Shown here piece by piece: positions 46,136-57,389 of a DNA stretch of 64,000 nucleotides. The stretch lies in assembly GCA_958298945.1 (NCBI GenBank), contig OY282605.1:21616811-21680810 (forward strand), given 5' to 3'. The notes under the pieces are model-generated. The model did not search any database. It had not been told where the DNA came from and was given only the letters and a program-made list of their open reading frames with translations. This DNA is from Atherix ibis (lineage: Eukaryota; Arthropoda; Insecta; Diptera; Athericidae). The position numbers and the translations under genes are program-made. Numbering within the stretch: the stretch's first letter is position 1; every line of letters starts with the position of its first letter.

Positions 46136-46768
46136 GTGAGTGCAAGGAGAATTCCATGTTCGTATTGAGTGAGTGGTTGTTATGTGATGTCCTTGACAAA
46201 TGCTGCACTGGCGAGCGAATCCCAGAAATCTGCTTGCTCGAATATTTATCAAACCCAGTTTCGTTCCCAATTTCAAATGACCTAGTTTGCACCTTCTCGG
46301 AATGATGTACACAATCTCCATATTCGAATAACCCGAAGGTAGAGAATAATTGGGGAATAATAACGACCAGCAAATACTGTAGTCTCTTTGTATCTATTGA
46401 CATGTGGCATGTGAACCCAACTTCATACTTTAAAGCAATTATTTTATTGGTTTAGCATAGATAAATTTTTCCTTGCTCAAATAGCCTCCCGCCAACTTGC
46501 CTAATTCAAATTCCTTTCTGCAAATCAAAAAAAAATTTTATTTGTTGATAAAAAGTTCCAGAAATTTTTTATTTTTTTATAAAATTACAAAGTTATAATT
46601 ATCAATTTAATTAGTTGAGAAAAGAAAAATTAAAGCTTTGTTTTCAAATAATTCCTGCTTAAAATTTTATAAAAATTATTCTTTACATTTTATCCATTTC
46701 GTAATAAGGAAAGTACAGTAACGTCATTTGACAGCTGTCAAATATATATATCACGTAGTTGATTTTTC
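46136..46768 (+). other. Start of the downstream intron
   Basis: Begins with the GTGAGT donor. The first 300 bp keep moderate GC, then become AT-rich. A perfect palindrome ttgacagctgtcaa at 46728-46741 lies about 30 bp before the minisatellite. Confidence 0.5.
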
Positions 46769-46769
46769 A

Positions 46770-49190
46770 GTATAGGAATTTTCGGTAGAAATTTTTAGAA
46801 GGAATTTTGATTAGAAATTTTCAGTGCAAATTTGTCAGTAGGAATTTTCAGTAGAAATTTTCGGCAGGAATTTTCTGTAAAAATTTTTAGTAGGAATTTT
46901 CAGTAGAAATTTTCTGACGGAATTTTCTGTAGAAATTTTTAACAGGAACTTTTGGTAAGAATTTTCAGTAGGAATTTTCAGTTGAAATTTTCGGACGGAA
47001 TTTTCTGTAGAAATTTTTAATGGGAATTTCAGTAGGAATTTTCGGTAGAAATTTTTAATAGGAATTTTTGGTAGGAATTTTCAGTAGAAATTTTTAGTAG
47101 GAATTTTCAGCAGAAATTTTCGGACGGAATTTTCTGTAGAAATTTTTAGTAGGAATTTTTGGTAAGATTTTTCAGTAGAAATTTTCGCTAGGAATTTTCT
47201 GTAGAAATTGTCAGTAGAAATTTTCTGTAGAAATTTTTAATAGGAATTTTTGATAAAAATTTCAGTAGAAATGTTCAATAGGAATTTTTAGTAGAAATTT
47301 TTAGTAGGAATTTTCAGTAAAAATTTTCGGTAGAAATTTTCAGTCGAAATTTTCGGTACAAATTTTCAGTAGAAATTTCAGTAGGAATTTTCAGTAGAAA
47401 TTTTCGCTAGGAATTTTCTGTACAAATTTTCGGTAGGAATTTTCTGTAGAAATTTTTAGTACGAATTTTCAGTAGAAATTTTCGGACGGAATTTTCTGTA
47501 GAAATTTTTAATAGGAATTTTTGGAAAGAATTTCCAGTAGGAATTTTCAATAGAAATTTCTAATAGGAATTTTTGGTGAGAATTTTCAGTAGAAATTGTC
47601 AGTAAAAATTTTCAGTAGGAATTTCAGTAGAAATTTTCAACAGGAATTTTCTGTAGAAATTTTCGGACGGAATTTTCTGTAGGAATTTTTAATAGGAATT
47701 TTAGGTAAGATTTTTCAGTAGAAATTTTCAGTAGGAATTTTCAGTAGGAATTTTCGACAGGAATTTTCTGTAGAAATTTTCGGACGGAATTTTCTGTAGA
47801 AATTTTTAGTGGGAATTTTCAGTAGGAATTTTCGGTAGAAATTTTTAATAGGAATTTTTAGTAGGAATTTTCAGTAGAAATTTTTAGTACGAATTTTCAG
47901 TAGAAATTTTCGGACGGAATTTTCTGTAGAAATTTTTAATAGGAATTTTTGGAAAGAATTTCCAGTAGGAATTTTCAATAGAAATTTCTAATAGGAATTT
48001 TTGGTGAGAATTTTCAGTAGAAATTGTCAGTAAAAATTTTCAGTAGGAATTTCAGTAGAAATTTTCAACAGGAATTTTCTGTAGAAATTTTCGGACGGAA
48101 TTTTCTGTAGGAATTTTTAATAGGAATTTTAGGTAAGATTTTTCAGTAGAAATTTTCAGTAGGAATTTTCAGTAGAAATTATCAGTAGGAATTTTCAGTA
48201 GAAATTTTCGACAGGAATTTTCTGTAGAAATTTTTAGTGGGAATTTTCAGTAGGAATTTTCGGTAGAAATTTTTAATAGGAATTTTTAGTAGGAATTTTC
48301 AGTAGAAATTTTTAGTACGAATTTTCAGTAGAAATTTTCGGACGGAATTTTCTGTAGAAATTTTTAATAGGAATTTTTGGAAAGAATTTCCAGTAGGAAT
48401 TTTCAATAGAAATTTCTAATAGGAATTTTTGGTGAGAATTTTCAGTAGAAATTGTCAGTAAAAATTTTCAGTAGGAATTTCAGTAGAAATTTTCAACAGG
48501 AATTTTCTGTAGAAATTTTCGGACGGAATTTTCTGTAGGAATTTTTAATAGGAATTTTAGGTAAGATTTTTCAGTAGAAATTTTCAGTAGGAATTTTCAG
48601 TAGAAATTATCAGTAGGAATTTTCAGTAGAAATTTTCGACAGGAATTTTCTGTAGAAATTTTCGGACGGAATTTTCTGTAGAAATTTTTAATAGGAATTT
48701 TTGGTAAGATTTTTCAGTAGGAATTTTCGACAGGAATTTTCTGTAGAAATTTTCGGACGGAATTTTCTGTAGAAATTTTTAATAGGAATTTTTAGTAAGA
48801 TTTTTCAGTAGAAATTTTCAGTAGGAATTTTCAGTAGAAATTGACAGTAGAAATTTCAGTAGAAATTGTCGATAGGAATTTTCAGTAGAAATTTTCGGAC
48901 GGAATTTTCTGTAGAAATTTTTAATAGAAATTTTTAATAGAAATTTTTGGTAAGAATTTTCAGTAGGAATTTTCAGTAAAAATATTTGGTAGAAATTTTC
49001 AGTAGAAATTTTGGGTACAAATTTTCAGCAGAACTTTTCAGAAGAAATTTTCAGTAGAAATTGTCAGTGGAAATGTTCTGTAGGGTTTTCGGTAGGAATT
49101 TTAAGTAGAAATTTTCAGTAAACATTTAAAGTAGGAAATTTCAGTAGACATTTTCAGTAGAAATTTTCCTTAGAAAATTCCTTTAAAAAA
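46770..49190. repeat. 13-bp minisatellite array with 428-bp higher-order repeat
   Basis: Almost 2.4 kb built of 13-mers of the type gtagaaattttca and gtaggaattttca, with variants such as ggacggaattttct. The start of one variant string (tagtacgaattttcagta) recurs with acgaa at 47461, 47889 and 48317, exactly 428 bp apart. The following about 300 bp, including its unusual variants (aagaatttccagta, agaaatttctaata), repeat in the same order. 428 is close to 33 monomers. Outside the three larger units the 13-mers are arranged irregularly. Confidence 0.95.
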
Positions 49191-49309
49191 TTCCTATTGA
49201 AAATAAATATATATTACAATTTTTGGTTTGTTTGAGGTATACCATTTTTTTATTATAGATAGCTTAAATCGCGAATAACGCATTAAATATTTTAAAAGTG
49301 TTTTGCAAA

Positions 49310-49995
49310 AGTGATTAATTTTGCTCTAGCCATGTTTCACGCTTCTTCTGCGATAAGGCTCATTTCTTGATTTGTGGAGCCGTCAATAAGCAAAATTGCA
49401 TATAAGGGGCTCTAAAAATCCACAAGCGATCATAAAGGTGCCCTTGTATTCGCGATAAGTGACTGTTTGGTGAGTATTTTGGTCTGAATATATCATTGGC
49501 CCGTTTTTTTCTATAGAAATAAAGAAGAAGAGACAGTTACCGTCAATTCTGAGCGCTATAACTGATTTTTTAGAACTCAATTTATACAATTTTGCTTATT
49601 AGACTTAAATTTAAGATTTAATAATCTAAACCAAGTATCAACACAATGACGCTTTAAGCCACACGACACGACAAATTTTGCTTAATTGCGCAAAAAGTTC
49701 TCAGGATGCGTAATTTCAAAACTTAATAATGTCATTTGGCGTCCAAAATCGTGCAATTTAACGCAGTTGGAATGTTTCTTATAAAAGTGCTTAAAAAACT
49801 GTGTTAACATAGATAATTCTCAAATTTTTGGAACATATTTAAACCAACATCCTTCATGCAATGGCTAAATAATGATCCGAAATGTGAGAACAAGTCATTA
49901 AAAATTACCTGAAAAGGATTGAGCCCTGAAAAATATCGTCTTGTATTATAACGGCCTTTAAAAAAATGTGATATTTATGAATAATGGCAGGGTCC
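49310..49995 (+). pseudogene. DD41D transposase remnant
   Basis: Contains FCDKAHFLICGAVNKQN (49340-49395, equivalent to FSDEAHFHLSGAVNKQN with Ser/Glu changes), then a KVTVWCG-like region (49455-49480), VTVNSERYN (49540-49562) and, further on, CHLASKIVQFNAVG-like sequence (49730-49770) from the third catalytic region. The C-terminal Cys end is near 49925. Many stops. It ends next to the pogo/Tigger element. Confidence 0.65.
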
Positions 49996-50001
49996 AAACT
50001 G

Positions 50002-51627
50002 CAGTCATACCCCGTGTTACGTACACTCGTTTTACGTACACTCGCACTTACGTTCATCTCATTTTTGTCCCCATTTGCCCATTATACGTACAATGATTCA
50101 CACTAACGTACAAGAACATTTTTTTACTTACATTTTTTTGTTGGTTTTGCAATTTATAGAAAAAAAAATTTTGTACCAGAATAACAAATTATGAATGTAC
50201 ACTTGTAGCAACGTGTTTTTGTATGTGTGTACATTATTTTTATGAAACTTAAATTTTGTTATCGTATAAAAACGGAAAGTCCCCTTTTTACGGCTGAAGT
50301 TAAGGAATAATAAAATTTTATTAGTTATCGTTAATGCTCCCGGTCATCCGCAAAATTTAGGCAACGATAATACTCGTATTCGAGTTGAATTTTTACCTCC
50401 AAACACCACATCTATCCTTTAACCCATGGATCAGTGTGTTATCGCGTTATTTAAACTGAACTATTTAAAAAAAAACATTCAGTAAAATAATTGCTGCAAT
50501 TGACAGGTAGGGAAGTAAAGAAGGTTCAGGTAGGAAAGTTTCAAAAAAAGTTTGGGTGGAATACAATATTTTAGATTGCATAAAAACAATTCGAGACACC
50601 TGGAATGATATTTCAGTTTCTACAATGAAAGAGGCCTGGAATAAATTATTTCCGCAGGAGACAAAAGATAGGGAAGATTACAAATATAATAACGCTGAAA
50701 TCATTTGCAATATTATAGATATGGCGCATCATCTAGAGTTAGAAGTAGATTCAAATGATGTAGTTCAAACTTACGATGAACCTCTCAACAATGAAGATCT
50801 TTTAGAATTAAATGAACAGATACAACCTGAAAATTTAGTAGGCAATGTCAATGTCGCAGAAAAATCCACTCAATCTGAAGGACTAACATCCAAAATTTTA
50901 TCAGATACTTTCCAATGTTTTCAAAATGGAATGGCTCTTTTTGAAAAATACAATCCAGATTTTGAGAGGAGTTTAAAGGTTAACAAAGAAATTATGGACG
51001 CATATTCCTGTTATTCAGAATTTAACAGGGAAATGAAAAAAACATAGTAAACAAAGCTCTTTTAAAAAGATTTTTTTGCTACAAAAACTATATTACCTAG
51101 CTCAAAATCAAAAGAAAATCGTAATTTGGCATCCACTTCAGGAAGTCGCAAGACTTTTTCAATAAGTTCATCTATGTTACATCTCCTGACTCACCAGCAA
51201 AAAAGCGTTTAGCGGTTGATTACACCACTTATGAAGATGATACATCATTCTCTACGTCATCGAGCAATTAAATTTGAATTACAATATTACCAATTGAATT
51301 CTATATTTAAATATGTAGTACATATTATTGAATTTTGAAGTTTATGTTTATTTTTTAAGTTTTGTTTAATATGTATAAGAATTTGTTTTTTGTTTTTTTT
51401 TTTTTAAATACACGTTAAATATAGCATAAAAAAATATAAACGTACGAAATAAAAGTGTAAAACTACATACATATATCGCTCTTTTTCTTTTTATTTATAT
51501 ACTTATTGTTTTAGTTTGTTTCAAACATACATATTCATCAATAAAAGCAGTAGTTTCGCTTTACGTACATTTTCGTTTTACGTACACGCTCCGGTCCCAA
51601 AGTGTACGTAAGTGCGGGGTATGACTG
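50002..51627 (+). mobile_element. Pogo/Tigger-type element, non-autonomous or 5-prime-deleted
   Basis: Terminal inverted repeats: cagtcataccccg at 50002 and its reverse complement ending at 51627, continuing as a ttacgtaca-rich subterminal region on both sides. The right side is followed by TA; the left flank does not show TA, so the target duplication is not confirmed. The only long frame, 50556-51047, encodes the C-terminal part of a Tigger-like transposase. The helix-turn-helix and DDE core are absent. At 1.6 kb it is a deletion derivative. Confidence 0.8.
50556..51047 (+). CDS. C-terminal part of a Tigger/jerky-like transposase
   Basis: Open frame of 163 codons. The start YNILDCIKTIRDTWNDISVS and TMKEAWNKLFP matches the region just after the DDE domain in Tigger/jerky transposases, where an alpha-helical TWN-V-S-T-AW-KL-P signature is typical. 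It is followed by an acidic stretch (NNEDLLELNEQI) and a helical tail (FQCFQNGMALFEKYNPDFER). The methionine used is internal to the original protein; upstream sequence (50500-50555) is not in frame with a DDE domain. After the stop, 51185-51270 encodes a Ser/Thr/Asp-rich tail (SPAKKRLAVDYTTYEDD), possibly the original C-terminus after a frameshift. The product could not catalyse transposition. Confidence 0.7.
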   Translation: MEYNILDCIKTIRDTWNDISVSTMKEAWNKLFPQETKDREDYKYNNAEIICNIIDMAHHLELEVDSNDVVQTYDEPLNNEDLLELNEQIQPENLVGNVNVAEKSTQSEGLTSKILSDTFQCFQNGMALFEKYNPDFERSLKVNKEIMDAYSCYSEFNREMKKT

Positions 51628-53360
51628 TATATAATAGAAAAAATATTATATCAAAATCTTACTCTAAAGTATTTTTGATTAAATTTTCCTTTCTGCAACA
51701 CAAATCTGGATAATCCCTTATATGAGAGAATATTTCCAGTTTGTAATTGGGACATTTTTTTAATTTCCAGTATTGCAGTCTATCTCTTTTCTTCAACTTA
51801 TATTATTAAATTGAAATATTTTTATTAAATATCCTCACAAAAAATCAAAAAAAATAATTATTTTCTTCTTAGTAATTTTTACTATATTTCCTACAAAATA
51901 AATGTGGTCATTCAAAAGTTTTAATTTTTAAAAATTCGAAACCCCCGAATTCCAAAAAAAAAAAATTTATCAAAAATAGTACAATATTTTTTATATAAAA
52001 TTTTCCTAACCAATTAACACGCAGTCTCCCCATTTAGTCGAAATTATTGCAATTTTTCCATTTTTATGTTATTTACTTTTACTTATTTTTGTGAATAAAT
52101 TGAAAATTAGTAGTTTATGAACATGCAACAGGATTAATTAATAAATTATATTCTTAATTAATTTGTGAGGAAAATTTTATGTTCTTTTGTTAATTCCAGT
52201 TTTTAGGTTTTTTTTTTTAAATGCATTTTTAATAATAAAAAAATAATATTGTAGAAATTACTGACCATATTTGGGAAAAGATAAAAATGCAAATCAGATT
52301 AAATAGAATAATTTCAAAAAAGATTATGAATATTAGAGGATATGCCGTTGACAAGCCCTTAAATAATCGGATTATGTTGACTGGTGCATTCGCATTTAGT
52401 GTCTGTTAGTGAATTCTGGTCTGATAAAAGTTATTTCGTTAGAATTTTCTGTAATGCGAATGGCTAAGTATCCTTTTATCTAATGGCATTTAGAAAATTA
52501 TCTATTCATAAATTTTGATGGAAATGATCGTCTACTGCAGTGTATTTTTAAAAAGTATTTTTATTTTTTTAAATCATATTGGACACGCCACTACACAAAA
52601 GATTATTTCGACAATTATGGGAATTTTTTTTTGAGCCTTGTTTCCCGGTAACATTTTCGAAAATGGAAATATTTATTAACGATTTTCGCAAATTTATCAG
52701 CATAAACCCACCCTGACTCATTCAGATGTATTCTATGCTCTACCGTGTGTAGATACAATTAATACCGGAATTTTATTAAATACTATAAGAATAGACGGTG
52801 TCTGGCGGCATTGAAAATTTAGGCTACTTTTGAAAATGGGAAATTAGCTAAGAAAATGACAAAAGACACGTCATAGAATCAAATTTGCGTCCTTGACCTC
52901 TTAATTGACAGACAAATGTTCTTTGGTAATAGGGCCCTTGAATTTGCGCACATTTTCTCTATTTTCATGATATTTCATTAAACTATGTATACAATAAAAT
53001 TGCAAGGTTTCTTTTTTGAATATATTTTTATAGATAAGCTAGGACACGCGACCATCATTCCCAAATAAGAAATTGATTGTCTAATAAAATCGTATTTGGA
53101 GAACTTTATTCGCTAAAGACTTTTTCTTTTTTTTATGTATTATTTCAAATTTCACTTCTACTTTCTATTAATTAACTGCGAAAGCTCAAATAGTTTTTCT
53201 ATAAAACGTAAGGTTTTTGCTTTTTTATTATCTGTGGAGACATTTATATGAATTATTTTATTTGGAAAATATCTTTTGTCGTTAAACTTATTTTTGGCCT
53301 AGAAATTTTTCATATAATAATTAATTATATTTTTAATTAGCATTCGAATAAATTGTTAGG
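51628..53360. other. No gene seen
   Basis: AT-rich DNA. The patch 52680-52960 has more balanced composition but no motif. Confidence 0.4.
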
Positions 53361-53361
53361 T

Positions 53362-54290
53362 TACAAAACTGGTTTACCAGATGAAGAACCAAAAGTTAAC
53401 GGACGTAAATGTGTCCATGTAAGTTTTACTCTCAGCCGTGAACGATGTCCCTCCCATAACATATATCTTATTGTCAGAAAAATATTACAAGTATCAGAAC
53501 CTAAAACTAAATTCAGTACTTAGGACTTTGCTTATGCTTGGTTATTAAAGCTGACACAACACAAAAGCCTTAAAAGACTAGATCTCAGCAGACAATACCG
53601 TCAACTACTTAGACTTTTATAGGGTTTTCTAAATGATATGCAAGATTTGAATTTTGCGTCGATATCTCGATATGATAATCCAGTTTTTGTGACTTAATTG
53701 TAAGATATGGATGTGGTTTCAACAAGACGGTGCCACATGCCATATATCCAGAAAAACAATTCAATTACTGCATTAGTGATTTTTCATGGGCGTGTAATTT
53801 CCCTTTTTTTTCTTAGAACTGGCCGCTAGATCATGCGATTTAACGCCGTTTGTCAGCTTTTTTTTGGGGTTTTTTTTAAGTCTAAGGTTTATGCCAATAA
53901 GCCCACTACCACCTTGAAAGAGGAAATTGATCGCCGTATTAATGAAATTCAGTCATATTTATGCAAAACAATCAACAAAAGATTGCGTACGTGCCAGTAA
54001 AGCCGTGGAGCCCATTTACCCGATATATTATTCAACAAAGTGCTCTAATATAAATATGGACTTATGAACTAGAACTTTGGGGCCCTTCCAACTCCCGTCG
54101 AATTCAATCCCTCCAGTCAAAAATACTTCCCAACTTTAGTTGATGCTAACTTTTATTTTCGTAATATTGATCTTAAAATTCCTGTGTCTCATTATAAAAA
54201 TTCATATCAATACTCTTGTTCCAAATCGACACCCCTCAACGACTCAAGCATGAAAAGTTACCGAATTCGCCCTTCGGAAAGTAACGTTAA
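53362..54290 (+). pseudogene. Jockey fragment interrupted by a deleted DD41D element
   Basis: The left part (53365-53611) encodes RKCVHVSFTLSRE and later KALKDLISADNTVN or KSLKRLDLSRQYRQLLRLL depending on frame, the region after the RT active site. The right part (54036-54290) has the tatggacttatgaactagaactttgggg block (IWTYG-ELWG), followed by PVEFNPSSQKY and a downstream segment ending at a short A-rich region. The insertion between is the DD41D derivative. Confidence 0.7.
53612..54035 (+). mobile_element. Short DD41D deletion derivative inside jockey
   Basis: Begins tatagggttttctaaatgat and has gcaagatttgaattttgcgt at 53640, shared with the element at 61735. It jumps from the 5-prime non-coding end to WFQQDGATCHISRKTIQLLH (53725-53770), then after frameshifts the third catalytic region, YANKPTTTLKEEIDRRINEI (53890-53945) and a C-terminal end near 54020 (RTCQ-SRGAHLPDILFN). 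It is only about 420 bp long. Confidence 0.65.
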
Positions 54291-54309
54291 CTAAAAAATA
54301 CTTAAAATA

Positions 54310-54840
54310 CAGTTTTTGAAAGAAAAAAAATTATTTTTTTATATTACTCGGGTTTTGCCATTATGCTTGAAGTGCGTTATGAGGCTTTGTACATGGTCAG
54401 ATTGTATTGAGATAATTTTGGATAAGCGTTTAACTTGAGGGATGTTGGTTTTTACAATAATTGCTCCAAAATTTTGGAAGTATCTACATAAACACGATCT
54501 TTTGCATAGGCCAGTAAGAAAATATCGAACGGCTTAATTTAAGCTTAATTTATTTTTACCAAGTCCAGAAATTACCTCAAAACTTTTCGTGTAATAAAGC
54601 CAAAATTTACCTATAGGAACTAAGAAGAATTTTTTTTTCTTTTTTAATGGGTCCAGATTAAAATCTTCAAGTTCAGACCAAAAAAAAAGTCGATTTACAT
54701 ACGGTCATAGCGCTCAGAATTGACTGCAACAGTCCATCTTACTTTATTGTTTTACCTTCAGACCTAAGTACTCATCAGAGAATAAATGCGGTGGCTTGTC
54801 ACTTGTGGATTTTCAGAGCCCCATATATGGTAATTTGACA
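54310..54840 (-). pseudogene. DD41D remnant, minus strand
   Basis: The right part (54695-54840) carries the reverse complement of the VNSERYDR region (gtcatagcgctcagaattgac), the DKPPHLFSDE-like stretch and a GSENPQV-like block (cacttgtggattttcagagcccc). The left part (54340-54520) corresponds to the region after the third catalytic Asp. Stops are abundant. It abuts the better-preserved DD41D element starting at 54843. Confidence 0.6.
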
Positions 54841-54842
54841 TA

Positions 54843-56004
54843 CAGGGTGGACCATTTAAAAGTTTCATATTAGAAAGATTGAACCTTGAAATTTAAGAAT
54901 GAAACACAACATCATTTAAATGACTGCCACGTCTGGCGTTACAGTACCCCATTCGCTCGACCCAATTTCTCAGTTTGTATGGGCCTGTATCTCTTTAATG
55001 GCAACTTTGATTCGTGTTTCAAGGCCTCAATTGTCTCTGGATGGCTTGCGTAACATTTATTCTTAACGGCTCCCTACAGAAAATAATCCAACGGGCTCAA
55101 ATCACAGCCCCGAGGTGGCCAATTTTCGACTGATTATTCGGTTTTCGAAAGCAGTACCCAAAAGTTGGATTGTTACGTTGGTTGTGTGGCAAGTGGCCCC
55201 GTCCTGTTGAAACCAAATGTCGTCCATGCCATTCTCTTCAACTTTTGGAAACAAAAATTCGTTGAGCATGCCACGATAGCGCTCACCATTGACCGTAACG
55301 GCGACTCCTTCATCGTTTTCGAAGAAAAACGGGCTAATGCTGCCTCCAGTCCAAAATCCGCACCAAACCGTGACTCGTTGTGGATGCATCGGCTTTTCCA
55401 TGGTGACGTATGGATTTTCTGAGCCCCAGATGCCACCATTTTGTTTGTTGACATACCCACCAAGGTGGAAATGGGCCTCATCCGAAAAGATGATTTTTGA
55501 GTAAAAATGATCATCTTCCAACAATTGATCTTTAACTGTTGGACTAATTGAACTTTGTAAGCTTTCATACCGAGGTCTTTGTGCAAAATTCTCAACAGAG
55601 AAGTCCGAGAAATGTTCAATTCCTGAGAACGGTGCCGAGTTGATGTTGATGGATGATCACGGACATTTTCAGCAACGTCGGCAATATTCTCGGTCGTACG
55701 CACTGTATTAGAGCGGGAACGTGTTGCTTTGGCAACTAACAAACCAGTTTCGCGAACTCAAGTTGACGTGATGGAATACGATCTTTGCTCATTTTTTTTT
55801 TAATTTCCCACTGTTTGGGTTGAAGACTCACCACTTTGGAAGTAAGTTCTCAATATTTCCCAGTTTTCTTCAAGCATATGGATTACCATTTCGTAAAATT
55901 CCGACTTTCAACTAACAATCTGTCAATTCGTAATGACATTTAACACTCACAAGTACTTCAAATAAATAGTGGTTCAAAATGCAACCGCTAGATGGATCAC
56001 TCTA
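54843..56004 (-). mobile_element. Almost full-length DD41D transposon, frameshifted
   Basis: Flanked by TA on both sides (54841-54842 and 56005-56006); imperfect terminal repeats cagggtggaccatttaa and tagagtgatccatctag. The minus-strand transposase has VAKATRSRSNTVRTTENIAD, STSTRHRSQELNISRTSLLR (HTH) and DLGMKAYKVQLVQQLK; after an internal deletion MLEDDHFYSKIIFSDEAHFH (first Asp), GYVNKQNGGIWGSENP, KPMHPQRVTVWCGFW and FFFENDEGVAVTVNGERYRG; then DDIWFQQDGATCHTTN (second Asp). The third region (around 55090-55140) is read with a frameshift. At least two frameshifts disable it. Confidence 0.85.
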
Positions 56005-56014
56005 TATTAACGTT

Positions 56015-56262
56015 GCCTCCATGTATGAAATAAGGCCTCATCGCTAAAGAAAGTCTTGTTCGAAAAAGCGTGAAATGTTGCAACGACAGAATCAGTAGTT
56101 TTGTAAAAAGTAACGCATTGTTAGATAGCTAAACGATATATGGTATAATATAAAATGGCAAACCTTTTAAACCAAACAAATGCTATCTTCGATAGAACAT
56201 GTATTAGACAACTGTCTAATAGCATGGTCGTATTTTGCGAACTACGAAATGGATAATCCGTT
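56015..56262 (-). pseudogene. DD41D fragment related to the 7.6-9.1 kb tandem units
   Basis: Contains aaggcctcatcgctaaagaa (reverse complement of the FSDEA region), then aaatggcaaacctttt, tatcttcgat and aactacgaaatggataat blocks, in the same order as in each 7.6-9.1 kb unit. It has no open frame. Confidence 0.6.
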
Positions 56263-56268
56263 ATGGTA

Positions 56269-57140
56269 TAGGGTTTTCCAATAAGAGTGATATGATTTCA
56301 AAGTGACGTTTCGGCCATTTGTAATATGTCATGTTCTGTTTTTTTTTTCATTGTATTCCGTAATGTTTACAATTTCATCATGGAGAGATATACGCAAGAA
56401 CAACGTTTCCAAATTATTCAATTTTATTATCAAAATATTCGTTCTCCAATTGCAACTTTTCGTGCGCTCATCATCTTCTCCGATGAGGCTCATTTTCATC
56501 TGAGTGGTGCGGTAAATAAACAAAACTGTCGATTCTGGTGCGAAGAAAATCCACAAATTATTCATGAACACCCATTACATTCACCTAAATTGACAGTTTG
56601 GTGTGGTTTTTGGTATGGTGTAATCATCGGTCTGTACTTCTTTCGAAATGAAGCTGGTAACACCGTTACTGTCAATGGAGAGCGGTATAGATCGATGATA
56701 ACCAACTTTTTATGACTGAAATTGGAAGAAGTAGCCCCGTCTTGTTGGAATAACATCTGGTTCCAACAAGACGGGGCTACGTGCCACACAGCACGTGCAA
56801 CAACCGAATTATTACGAGAAAAGTTTGGAGATTCGATTATTTCAAGAAATTGTGACATTGAATGGCCTCCAAGAAGTTGTGATTTAACACCATTAGACTA
56901 TTTCTTGTGGGGTTATTTGAAGTCATTGGTCATTTAGCAATAAACCAGACTCTCTTCAAGCTTTATGTGTAGAAGTCAATATTGAACGTGCTATTCATGA
57001 CATACGACTTGATTTCGTAAAAAATGTGCTCGAAAATTGGGTTTATTGAATTCGTTCCTGCAAAAGAAGTCTTGGAGGCCATTTGAATAACGTTTTATTT
57101 AGAACTTAATTGTATCGATTTTACTTACATTAAATAAAAA
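56269..57140 (+). mobile_element. DD41D transposon with internal deletion and a palindrome
   Basis: The left end, tagggttttccaataagagt, follows TA (56267-56268). The frame 56326-56715 includes the real start MERYTQEQRFQIIQFYYQN, then RSPIATFRAL. This is joined directly to IIFSDEAHFHLSGAVNKQNC, so about 100 residues of HTH/linker are deleted. It continues FWCEENPQII, KLTVWCGFWYGVIIGLYFF and VTVNGERYRSMI. After a stop at 56713, the second frame (to 56937) has WFQQDGATCHTARATTELL and PPRSCDLTPLDYFLWGY. Counting between the two Asp gives 41 residues, the DD41D signature. The right end is not well defined. Confidence 0.8.
56731..56780. repeat. Perfect 20-bp palindrome with 10-bp loop in a transposase gene
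   Basis: Arm 56731-56750 (gtagccccgtcttgttggaa) is the exact reverse complement of 56761-56780. The right arm encodes FQQDGAT, the second catalytic region. The left arm is therefore an inverted copy of it. Confidence 0.95.
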
Positions 57141-57305
57141 ACATTTGAATTTCCTTAACAATTAGTGTGTTTTTTTTAAAAAGAAAACTTTATTGTTTTA
57201 TTACAGAAGAAACTTTATTGGGTATTTAAGCCCCATAACCCTTTACGTTAATCAATAATGCTCTCTTAATTTACATTAATTAAAACTTTTACGAGTAATT
57301 ACGTT

Positions 57306-57334
57306 TATCAATAATAATAATAATAATAATAATA
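57306..57334. repeat. (AAT)n microsatellite
   Basis: Perfect taa repeats of about nine units. Confidence 0.9.
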
Positions 57335-57389
57335 GCCTTTATTTAACAATCTAAATTATTGATAAGTAATACATAAATAAAGTTATGTT

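Noticed and set aside
46097..46403. Minus-strand frames opposite the host exon and its donor
   Set aside because: They overlap the plus-strand exon and the GTGAGT donor and have no motif of their own.
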